Source: Pipra filicauda | Lineage: Eukaryota > Chordata > Aves > Passeriformes > Pipridae | DNA length: 64,000 nt | Direction of reading: 5' to 3' | NCBI RefSeq assembly: GCF_003945595.2 | Contig: NW_024104554.1 | Location: 4,323,242 to 4,387,241 of the forward strand | Part shown: positions 11,921 through 22,340 of the stretch, piece by piece | How positions within the stretch are numbered: the first letter of the stretch is position 1 | Layout of the letters: each line of letters opens with the position of its first letter | Notes under the pieces: model-generated | Databases searched by the model: none | Told to the model about the DNA's origin: nothing | The model's input: the letters and a program-made list of their open reading frames with translations, nothing else | Translations under genes and position numbers: made by a program

Positions 11921-14209
11921 CGGAAAAGAAGAAAGGCGGGTAGTATATGAAAAATGCTTTCAGTAGAACACAAGCCTTCTGACTGAGGATAATACTCTAT
12001 TTGCATCAATGTGTATTCCATTTTACTTTCCCCAATTTTAGCTTGGTTTGTGCTCAAGTACTCATTATGCATCACTCAAACAGAAACAAAACAGGTAAGA
12101 ATGTTGCCCATCATTAGAGAGTGTAAACTCAGTTATGATGGATAAAGCCCCAAGCATCCTAAGGCTTTTCTGAGAATTGGAAATAGATTCCTGTCTTTCA
12201 GTTTTCTGGAAATGAAAGGAAAAAGTTTTCTGATCCTAGCTATCCTTGGCACTGATAGAGTAGTCACTGAGGGACTACTCACATAAGTAAGGTTGTGAAT
12301 CAGGCTCATCATTCTTAATTCAAAAACATCACTTGCCAGATTAAGACCAGAGGAACAGAAAATTTTCCCTGTTTTTTATTAAAAACGTAAAAGTATGAAC
12401 TGGAACGTTTGTCAGCACAAAAAAGATTATGTAAGATATTATTTATATTTGAATACAATAAAATCCCTTTCCCTAGTAATTAGACTCTATTTCAAGAATG
12501 TCATCATTGTGTCATGTCTGAAATCCAGCAACCACAAAAGGTCCTTTTTTTGTCTCAGCATTTAACACACATCTACACTAACACACATTTGCACTAATCT
12601 AGTTGGAGGATGGCATTTACTAGTTCCAGTAAAATTCATGACACTTCTACACTGATCATATTCCTGGTCCACATCTACATTTTAAGCCATGATTTGTCAA
12701 GAAATACAGCCAGCATGAAACTTTGGCCCATCTTCCTGAACTGTATATGAAGTAAACTGATTTTACACATCTTGTGTTTATGTTTTTTAGAGAAAAGCTT
12801 AGTCTTGGTTTTTACTTTTCTGATAATTCATCTTCTTGACCACCAGCTCATAGCAGCTGGGATCTACAAAATTCCAACTTCCTCGAAAAGGAAGGGATAA
12901 TGCTGCTTTTTCCTTGTTGTCCAGTGTGACCGAGCATGGATAGACCCTTTGTTCTACAAAATGCTCTGAGCTATTCATCATGCCATGTTAGTCAATATTT
13001 AAGACCAGTGTGAACCGGGAACTGCTCAATGTTCTCAAAGCTGAGTGAGGTGGTGGTGCCTGTCAAGGCTGTAATTGATCTGGGCTTTACAAACTTTTGG
13101 TCTTAAGCCTTCGTAGGAAAATCAGTGAACTTTGACAGCACATACACCTGCATCGTTATCCTTTGCGTGAGCTGGAATCTGGCCATGGTATTTTATACAG
13201 GTCTTGCAGCAAAGAAAAGATACTCAACTCACTTCCACAGTGGTTGAATTCTGCTGTTTGAATAATTTTTCTGCAGAAGACAGATAGGTCTTCCCATAAT
13301 AGAACTAATTTGGAAATAGTTTTAGAACATCTCAACATAGACAGCTATGGTATATGTCCCTAAATACACAAACCTGAGAAACAAAGCAGTGATTACAAGT
13401 AGTATTAACAGAGCTCACATTTGCCTTGGGCTACCCCAACTATGAGGACAAACAGGACATTATAAAGCATAATGAGTACAGGTATGGTCAGTGTCCAGCT
13501 CAGTTCCTCTCTGTTACAACTAAGCTCTTCCTAACTCCACAAATAATTCTTCCTGTAGCGCCCCCCCGCCCTGCTACCAAAACCCAGCCACAGAAACCCA
13601 CTACACTGAGTTAAGAACATGTCCTTCAGATCAAAGAGCTACTGCACCCAACTCAGAGACTCCTGATGGCAAAAAAAATCTATATACTTTCTTCTCCATA
13701 GAGTATTTATATATTTGTACTATATTTCCATTCATCATCTCATTGGTATACGCAGTCTCAATGCCTCACTACCTTCATGCAGCCCAAAAGTCCTTCTACA
13801 CTGACTTGGGGCACACAATTCAAAGGAGATGGAAGTTGCTGCTAGTAACGGGCAAATTTAAAATAAAAGAGTAAGGCAGAGGGAATTCTGGAGGAACAGG
13901 AGCCATGTTGACATATGAGCAGAAGTGAGTAGCTGTGAGAAGCTAAAAGGTAATATAAACCATGAAAGCATGAGTATCACTTGAGAGGAGGGAAGATAAT
14001 AAAGCAATGGTTAGAACTGTGCAAACAAAGGAAGGTTTGCAAAAATTTGGTTGTCCTAGGTTTAAAACTTCACGATCCATCAATCATACTGCTCATGTGA
14101 GACATACTATCAGTAGTACACTACTCACATATTACAGGACTCATACGAGCCATACTACTACACTAGGTTGAGTATAATCAGTTTTTTCCTTCTTTCTATT
14201 GTATCTATG
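11921..14209. other. Unique sequence, no gene recognised
   Basis: The stretch is AT-rich with short open frames on both strands that match nothing known. A run of seven C's near 13561 and a short C/A-rich stretch near 13560-13610 are the only compositional oddities. I see no transposon ends or RNA gene. Confidence 0.6.
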
Positions 14210-14320
14210 AAGCAACTACTTTAATATCTGAGGCAGTGTTATTCCTATTTTATTGATAAGGAACTGTCACATAGAGACAAGAATGGAGAGAAGATGTAAG
14301 CAACGCAGGACACTGAGGAC
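14210..14320 (-). repeat. Possible MIR-like (CORE-SINE) relic
   Basis: On the plus strand, CTGAGGCAGTG is followed by TTATTCCTATTTTATTGATAAGGAA and then CTGTCACATAGAGACAAG (positions about 14229-14281). This has the order and spacing of the reverse complement of the MIR/CORE-SINE 3' half, the familiar 'attatccccattttacagatgaggaaactgaggc' region. Similarity falls away after about 14285. The match is imperfect and recognised by eye. MIR-type relics are known in bird genomes but are old and diverged. Confidence 0.45.
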
Positions 14321-17300
14321 AAATCTCCCATATTTATTCTAATAAATCTAACCACCATTATTGTCTTGCCCCACATCCAATATCTTTTCTATCATTTAAA
14401 ATATTCCCCACAGACTCCATTATAAAGTTTAGGCTGCTCTGCCATTTTTTTCCCCGATTCTTTTATTGATCATGTGCTCTTCCAAGTTTCTTGCCAGGAA
14501 AAGAATAAGGCATCAAGATGACAAAGCAAAGTGCAGTGGAGTGAAAGAGCCAGAAGCTGTGGAAGAAGAGGGCAATATTGTGAAGCTTACAAGAAACTGT
14601 GTATTTCGAAAGCATGAAAATTTAGTACAATAATTAGCCAATGCAAAGTGAGTATTTCCCAGTGCTACCTAGTTTCTTTTCACATGGAATACCACTTTCA
14701 CAAGAAGATATTAGCTCAGTCCCTCTTGAAGCTGGCTACAATTTCTAGAAATACTTCAGAAGTTATGCAAAGCTTTACAACTTATGCAGGACAGAAGTAA
14801 ATCCACCACTATCTGATATTTTAAATTCAAGATCGAATAACGAGTAGGCCTTCTTCAGCTAAAGAACGATTTAAGTGTAGCAGATAAAATTATCCAGCCT
14901 GTGTTAAGCAAGATATGACACCAGATAAACCAGTGATACCTTCTAGATTCAAATCTTATACGAGTGTGCAATAAGTAAACTGAATAGTATCTGACACTGT
15001 ATAATTTCCATAGATTGATATTGCAGCATTTTTCTACATAAGTTCTGTCCAAGTTGTTACATTACATTAACATTCTGTTGAGGGGTGAAGATATTAACCT
15101 GCCCAGCTGTTACTGGGATGTGTCAAGACGTGCATCTGTAACTCCAATAATCATTAGGTTTCATGTCAGTACTGAATTCTGGGGTTGTATCCATGCAACA
15201 CCCCAAAAGTCTAGTTTCATCTAGCAGAAACTGGATGGATTCAAGACATGATCAGATAAAGTTTAACCAGCCATGGAGAGAAAAAGCCGAAATTCCTAAG
15301 TAGAAGCAGATGTGCTATGTATCCAGCAGGAACAGAAAGGTTTGCCTGGACTAGAGTCAGGTCTTGAGTATCAGTCATGGGTGCATCACCTCTGTCTCCT
15401 ATATTTAGATTTAAGTGCAAATTTTGAGCAAAGAAATTAAACTCATGCAATGTTGTCCTAGAGCAAACAGAGGCTTTGCTCTCAAATTTACAATGACATT
15501 TACATGAATAGAGTTCTATCAGTTCCCTACTGTCCAAAGGAAAACGAAGTAGCAGATAGGAAAGACAGAGGAAGAGCCAACATTTCATGGCAGCATTTGG
15601 AAAAGGAGTGCAAAGGCAGAAGCAATAGACGGTTGAAGGCACAGAAACTGAAAATAGAGCTTAACAGTGGAGTTCTGACTGGAGAGCCAGTGGGAATGAG
15701 AAAGATGTACATAAGCCTGGGGATCCAACCGTGGCGGAATGAGGGATGAAGACATACAGATGTTTCTACTGACTGTAGAAAGGCACTGAAGACGGGAGGT
15801 GAAGAACAAGTACTTGGAATATGCTTGCAGTAAAAAAAGAACATGGAACAAGAAGCCAGTGGAGCAGTGAGAAATAGGACTGTCCTGCTAAAGACACGGG
15901 ATTGGGGTACACCCTGAGTTATAACAGAGTGGACAGGGGTAGAAAATGTCATTGAGAATTGATCAGAGAATCAATAATAACTAAAAATCTCTCTGGGGAC
16001 TTTTGGGAACCAAATTTCAGTTTATCACGATTCCTGTACCATCAGTAAATATCTGTGGAGTCTGATGGTAATGAAAATAGGTATCTTGTATCTTATTCCT
16101 CCAGCAGTGTTTTTTACAGAATATTATTCTATGCAACTAGTTTAATAGCAGAATGGTACAATATGTTGTAGGGGATTTTAAGGTTCCAAGTATCTCCTAA
16201 TTCACATGGGGGTTAAGATACTCTTACGAGTTTCTATTTTTAAAATGGTGTGTACTCTTTATCTTTCCCTCTGCCTATCTCTCTCTCTCTTTCTCACACA
16301 GACACATTTTCAAAATAACTTCTTTAACATGACCAAATCAAGGATAAAGATACCTGAAGTGCCAGGTTACCTATATAACCAAATTTTCCCCCATTTTGTG
16401 AATGGGTATCATGATGAAGACTAATGTCATGACTCATATACCATTGTTCCCAGAACACACCTGCCTCACACAGCGCAGAAGATGGCCTTGCTGTAAGGAT
16501 GAATCAGAACTGTGTACTGAAGAAGGTTCATTTGATGAAGAATTTTGAAGTAACACACTAAAAAAATGGGGTAGCATTGCAAGATGAGCTAGAATGGTCA
16601 AATTAATTGTATGTTGGCCTACAAAGTGGGATTCTATCTTTTCTTGACATAAAGTAGTAATTCAAACCAGTTTTTTTACAGTTGTGACTAGAAGTATATT
16701 CTTAATTTTCTATGTAACTCACTGAGATGAGGCATTTGAGTTTGCAGAAATGATGAACGTTCAGAGACATAGCTGGAGATGGGAAAACCTGAGCTGGAAA
16801 AGTTCCATGTGACAGTAATGAGTCAAGGCTTTTGGACCTCAGCACCTCAGGAGCGTCCTGTAGATTAGTGGCACCTTTTCAACAGTCTTCTAGGCCGTGG
16901 TTCCCCAGCCATTGATTGGAAATCATATTGTTTAGGAAAATCCCCAAAGGAAATTAATAATAATTAATAACTATGTCTCTAGAGCAGGGCTTACATATTC
17001 TGTAGTAAACAAGGTACAGGGCCACACACTGAAAAATATCACGAAAACAAAATATGTAACAGCTGCTCATTAAGTGACTATCATATATCCTGTGAACTGA
17101 ATGAGGAAAAGATCGTGTAAGAAAAAACAATATGAGATCATGTAATTAAAGAAGTCTTCACAATGCATATGCATGGAGGAGATTAAATTAATTTTCCTTA
17201 ACAAAGTTAATTCTGGCACGTATTAGTTTTAGAGTGTTTGGACTCTTTAATGTAGATTTTCCACACATAATAAGAAATAACGGAAGATCCTGCTGAGATC

Positions 17301-18399
17301 TGATTAAAGGACATATATTAACCATCTGTATTTTATTCATCCAGTTAAAAACAGAATTTACTTTTGACTATTGGATTGAGTTATAACAACTGGAATACTG
17401 GAATGGCTATTTCATTGCCAATTATTCCTATTTTCTACAGAAAGTTTGGATTTTAGCCAAAAATTTCTTTTAACATCATAAACAGCAAAAGAAGCAGGTT
17501 AAAGTATAGAGACCATTTTCTATATACCATGTTACAGCACAGTAGTTCCTGCTGCCTACCATTGCCACTTGAATTAATTAAAGTACATGAGTTCAAGAAT
17601 TTATGACTGATTCTCACAAGTAAAGAGTATATTCGAGTTCCATTAAGTTCAAGAGATGTAAAGCCAAAACAGCTATTTTTATCAGCCCTGTTCAAATACA
17701 TACAAATAAAACCTTCGCCTCCTCTTTTTCATATGGATGTGACTTTGTGGAAAACACAGACTACTATATGGGTAGATATACCTGTATATCTGATCAATTA
17801 AGTGGCTTCCATTTGAAATATTCTGTCCTTTAAGAATGACTGTGTCTCTTATGCCAGCATATTTAATCAGAGATCATATTTTGCTGCATAAGTTCATTCT
17901 CTTGCACTCAAAGACGATTCATTGCATTTGTAACACATGGCTACACATTTAAGTTGAACTTCAATTTTAAAGGATGCTTTCTGTTTTTGTTTCTACACTG
18001 GCGGCTTACCAGGGCTCAGTTATGTGCCTTTCTGATGAATAGACAGACTGTATAGAAGATTTTGCTTTTCTAATCTCTTGAATAAAGAACATAGAGCCAG
18101 CTCAGTGGGTACTTCAGAACAGGCACTGTATCTACATGTTCATAAACTTCATAAGGTTAAGTTGCAGTAACTTCTGCATCATTTATACCTTACCTTTTAA
18201 TCTTTGGATTCTTGGCTTTGCATTCATAATTCATAAAAGATAAAGTGCTTGTTACCTTGAAGATAATTTTTCACCCTAAAAATTTTAGCACATGGACACT
18301 TCTTTGGATGTCTACAAACTACAGTGATCATCATTCCTCTGCCATAACTGTCAAACTATAACAATTCGTCTGTCTCAGTGTAGACCTCATTGCTTCCTC
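14321..18399. other. Unique sequence with a purine-rich block, no gene recognised
   Basis: From about 15500 to 15900 the plus strand is purine-rich, which opens two overlapping minus-strand frames (15241-15642 and 15527-15952) of 133 and 141 codons. Their products are rich in Ser, Leu, Phe and Cys with no recognisable domain, as expected of reversed purine-rich DNA. A short CT tract lies at 16278-16293. I see no transposon or RNA gene. The sequence at 16885-16925 faintly resembles a hAT-type terminus but is not convincing. Confidence 0.55.
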
Positions 18400-18614
18400 T
18401 CAAAAGGTTTTTCACCCAGAGGGTAGTTGGGTACTGGAACAGGCTCCCCAGGGTAGTGGTCACGCATTCAAGCATGCCAGAGTTTAAGAATTGTTTGGAC
18501 AATGCCCTCAGGCACATGGTATGATTCCTGGGGCTGTCCTGAGCAGGGCTGGGAGCTGGACTTTGATGATCCCTGTGGGTCCCTTTCAAATCAAAATATT
18601 CTATAATTCTATGA
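18400..18614 (+). mobile_element. CR1 LINE 3'-end fragment (5'-truncated)
   Basis: A plus-strand CR1 tail begins at the segment encoding the ORF2 C-terminus ('TTTTTCACCCAGAGGGTAGT' near 18409) and proceeds through CTGGAACAGGCTCCCCAGGG. It then has GGGGCTGTCCTGAGCAGGGC and TTTGATGATCCCTGTGGGTC. It finishes at ATATTCTATAATTCTATGAC, a slightly decayed pair of ATTCTATG units. Similarity to the CR1 pattern is high over 215 bp, so this copy is probably younger than the 9.9 kb and 41.7 kb ones. The 3' end looks like a CR1 subfamily with GTATGATT before the terminal segment. I do not assign the subfamily name. Confidence 0.92.
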
Positions 18615-19065
18615 CAGTTACTATCCCTTATTTTTTAGATACTTTTAGATACACTACACAGTGTACAATCAGCAGTAGATACAGAAAGGGCTACAGTAGC
18701 AGAAGAATTTAAAATTTAAATACAATATTTAAAATGCAAATAAAATTTCTCACCTGTTTTTTTAGCTCCTTTTCACCCCTGCATCTGTATTTTGATATCA
18801 GGCATACATTTTATTGCATTGATCTTATTTTACACACCAAAGACATAGTACTAACTATTTCAATCATTTTCACAATTTCACAGTGTATTTTGCAAGTTCA
18901 AGTTTACTTAGCATAATCCTGGTACTGCCATCTTTAAAGTTAAAAGCAATTGCTGAACCTCAGCCATTTGGATCTTACTTGATCTATAGACAGTAGTTTT
19001 CAGGCTGATCAAACAAACATGTTCCTTAGCTATGAGTCTACTTATACCTTTAATAGTAAGGTCGT
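18615..19065. other. Spacer between divergent CR1 fragments
   Basis: This is AT-rich unique sequence with no recognised feature. It separates a plus-strand CR1 tail and a minus-strand CR1 tail, so the 3' ends of the two elements face one another across about 450 bp. Confidence 0.6.
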
Positions 19066-19232
19066 AGATTCATAGAAAGGCTTGGGTTGGAAGGGACCTT
19101 AGAGATCATCTTGTTCCAATCCCCCTGCCACGGGTAGGGTTACCACCCACTAGACCAGGTTACCCAGAGCCCCCATCCAACCCAGCCTTGAACACTCCCA
19201 GAGATGGAGCATCCACAGCTTCTCTGGACAAC
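19066..19232 (-). mobile_element. CR1 LINE 3'-end fragment, minus strand
   Basis: The plus-strand text starts AGATTCATAGAAAGGCTTGG and continues GTTGGAAGGGACCTTAGAG and ATCATCTTGTTCCAATCCCC. It then passes through CCAGGTTACCCAGAGCCCCC and AACACTCCCAGAGATGGAGC. This is the reverse complement of a standard CR1 3' UTR plus ORF2 C-terminus. The element's 3' terminus is at 19066 and truncation is near 19232, after TTCTCTGGACAAC. It is well preserved, which suggests moderate age, and has no coding potential. Confidence 0.93.
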
Positions 19233-21418
19233 TGATTGAGTGACAAAGTGATTTTACATAAAGTGGTTTTACATAAAGTAATTTTACAGTATATGCACTT
19301 GAAGATAAAGAACACCTGAACTTACAAATCAATTTCTATTGCTGTTTACGCATTAGAAATTACCATAAACAAGGACAGCTAAATACTATGGCTCTGAAAG
19401 ACAGGGGAAATGACATAAAGATACTAGGTCAACATTTGCATGTGACTTGACCTAATTTCATGTTTTTATCTTTGGAATCCACTGTAGTCCTGCTCTCAGT
19501 TCTTTTTGAAAACCACGCCATCTATTTAAGTGGCAAAATACAGATTTTGGCTGAAATACATCACTACCTGAACACAGCTGATCTGTTGCAGAGCAGAAAT
19601 TAGAACACTGGTCTTCTAACTTCCAAGTTTCTTGCTTAATCTCAGTCAGTTCTACATACTGTATTTCTGAAGCCTGAGGGGGTTTTGCATTTATTTACTG
19701 AAGTACATTTGAGATTATTTTTGGCATCTTTACACTGGGTCATGAAACAGCATGTTTTGGCACCTGCTAGCCTCACCAGCAATCTGCTTACTCCAGGCAG
19801 TTATCCTTGTGCTACTCCTGGGTATGCATCTGACAAAAGTCTTGCAGGGTTGCTGGGATCTGGAGTTTTGCAAACAATGGGAGAAGAGCAACATATGAAG
19901 AAGCTGCATTGGTGTTCAAGTGTTTTAGGCGAGTCTTTATTTGTTGATTTTGTATTTTAAATATGTAATAAATAATGTTTTTCATTTTTGTATGTGATAT
20001 TTTATTGATTATAGTTGATACTTCAAGCAAAAACAACCACAATAAAGTAGAGATCTTTTTTGCAAAACTCATGGGTTAGCACTTGAAAATATTCATTGTG
20101 GAAACTTTCAGGTATATTTGCAATAACCACCTCATCTACTGAGGCATTTAGTGAAACTCTGGAACTAACAGCAATGATTATGATAGAGAAACAATTTAAA
20201 TTAGTCTAGTATCCTAAATTAAATGCATATCTTCACTTCTCTTGCTGCTTGCAGAGATTTCAAATCGAGAAAAAAGTATCTGGTTCTGAAATGGTTCACA
20301 AGGACTAACCAACACCATGGTGAGGTCATGTACACACAGATTATTAGAGGAGACTAGTAAAAAAATTATTCCACTGTGGAACAAGTGGAATAACTGATGA
20401 TAAATGTATACAAATTACCTATCACACAATTCAGTCTACTCAATGGGCACACTTTAAAGTACTAAGTAGGAGAAAGAGAGGGGGTAACAAATTTTTTTTT
20501 AATTTATCACCTCATGACTATGACAAAGAACATGCACCCCAGTGCAGTGAAAGCAGGAGCTCTGAAGAAAAAGGTGCTTCCCAAAGAGTAGGATATTTTC
20601 CTCTGACTCTGAACTCTGACTTAGTTCCTATAGACATAAAGTTCATTTCACTTAACTTTAGATATCTGCAACACACGCATCACCATCTAAGTTGATCCCT
20701 AGGTTTTCTTTATTCTCTCTAGTAAGGAATGTGCTATTCTACAGTCTGATTCATCTGACCTACTTAGATGTCTACCTTCTGAGGAGATGAATCATGCCCT
20801 AAAAGTGTCTATTTCTCTCCACTGACTATAGAGGGAGCCAAGCCAAAGATAATTTTGATATAAAAGACATTACATTAGGACAGATAAATTTCACCCCAGA
20901 AGCCATGAAAGTGAGCAAAACAAGAGTGAATGTTATTTTCAGCAATATTTAACTTCTGTATGTTTTTGAAATAGAAATCCATCCACAAGGTTATCTGGGG
21001 ACAATACTACTGAGAGCTGCTGAGCAGGATGGACTGGTCTGTCACAGGCCTCAGGGAAGCAGCCTCCTACCAAAATGTACAAGGTGACCATGAAATGGTA
21101 GTGTCTGCTCCCTCTGCACCTTCCCAAAAATGTATTTGAAAGAAGAAAGAAAACTTTAAGAGTACACTTGTCTCTTTAAATTTTGTTTGCAATAACATGA
21201 ATAAGGACATACCACAGAGTCATAAGCTGTATTTGTACACAGAAAGGATTGCTGACCTTATAAGAATCTCCCACCATGCTTTTAAAAACTCTTTTTAAAA
21301 TAGTTTCTTTCTAGCTTTGATTGATGAGAAAACATGTGCCTTCTGTTGACTTTTAGCTACTTATTGTATAAGAATCTTTGTAGTTTTTATCAAACATATT
21401 CCTTTCCTCGGCATTCTT

Positions 21419-21540
21419 CAGCGCGCTGATGAAGGTATTGCTGCACAAAGGTACTTTCGTGCCTCTCCTGTCTCAGTGTATGAAAGTCTTTTTTTATATG
21501 TAGACTTGTTAATAAAAGCTTTATTTCTACTGTATAAGAA
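21419..21540 (+). other. Unidentified segment with GC palindrome and CTGATGAAG box
   Basis: The ten-base palindrome CAGCGCGCTG (21419-21428) runs straight into ATGAAGG. A possible imperfect hairpin follows, GCACAAAG / CTTTCGTGC, separated by GTA. About 60 bases downstream are AATAAA-like signals (near 21511). The order 'CTGATGAAG, short stem, AATAAA' loosely recalls the 3' tails of Penelope-like retroelements of reptiles, in which CTGATGA belongs to a hammerhead ribozyme core. The required GAAA box after stem II is not in the expected place, so I do not call a ribozyme or an element. Confidence 0.2.
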
Positions 21541-22299
21541 GCATAGGTCTGACCTAACTTAACCTTGACCCAAACCCTATTTCATCAATGAACTGTTTCT
21601 CTGAATTCCACTTGGCTTTCAAATTGTCTTCTGCGTCTTCCTTGGCCTCAGAAGGAATACTTCAGCTAGAGCAATACACAGTCACTGAACTGGAGTGAAA
21701 AAAGGCAAAATGTCCCTATGTGTGCTAAGATTTTTTTTGCCCACCAAAATTTAGTACCCAATATTCATAAAGACAAAATAATCATTTAAGATCACATCAA
21801 AAAACTAGAAACTGTAAACTGATCAAAATCAAGTGACACGATAACCCTTCTTCATAAAATGTTAGAGTAGGAGAAAAGAAGGGATTCAACATTGAGAAGC
21901 TGTAATGATCTGGCAAAATTATTTTTTACCTCTTCTAATCCAATTTCTCCAACACTTTCTAAGTGTTTGCTACAAAAATGATCAGCTCTATCATCATCAG
22001 ATTTCTCTTAAAAAGCATCTTATGTGGTGTATTCCCCTTGATCTGGGATTGAGATTTATACACACAGCTGCTAGTGCAGTGAAGAGAGACCATGACCTTT
22101 CACAGCAGGTTTAATTTGATTTTATAACCCAAACAATTTTCAGGATGATTTAGGGATTAGATATTCTGACAGGCTGAGCTATATGTCCAGTAAAACAAAA
22201 GAATTTTTTTTCCTAATTCTTACTGGTGATATACGCCTGCCCCGGCATTTTTAGCTTTAACATAACTGCTCTCTTTAGCATGCTAACATGAGCAGCAGC

Positions 22300-22340
22300 C
22301 TGTGATCAATCACAGTTGGCCAGCCCATGCAATATAAACA
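22300..22340 (+). promoter_or_regulatory. Candidate regulatory cluster: palindrome plus TATA-like box
   Basis: CTGTGAT-CA-ATCACAG (22300-22315) is a perfect palindrome with 7-bp arms. It contains overlapping TGATNNAT-type sites of the kind bound by homeodomain/PBX factors. Twenty bases downstream is ATATAAAC (22332-22339), TATA-like, in a locally GC-richer stretch (22290-22380). No open frame or splice signal downstream supports a transcript. The reading rests on motif spacing alone. Confidence 0.2.

Noticed and set aside
15527..15952. 141-codon minus-strand frame with hydrophobic stretches
   Set aside because: The Ser/Leu/Phe/Cys-rich product is what the complement of a purine-rich tract encodes in any frame. 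No signal peptide or domain order is recognisable.
16885..16925. GTGGTTCCCCAGCCATTG, resembling a hAT transposon terminus
   Set aside because: No matching inverted terminal repeat or 8-bp target duplication was found nearby, and the similarity is short.
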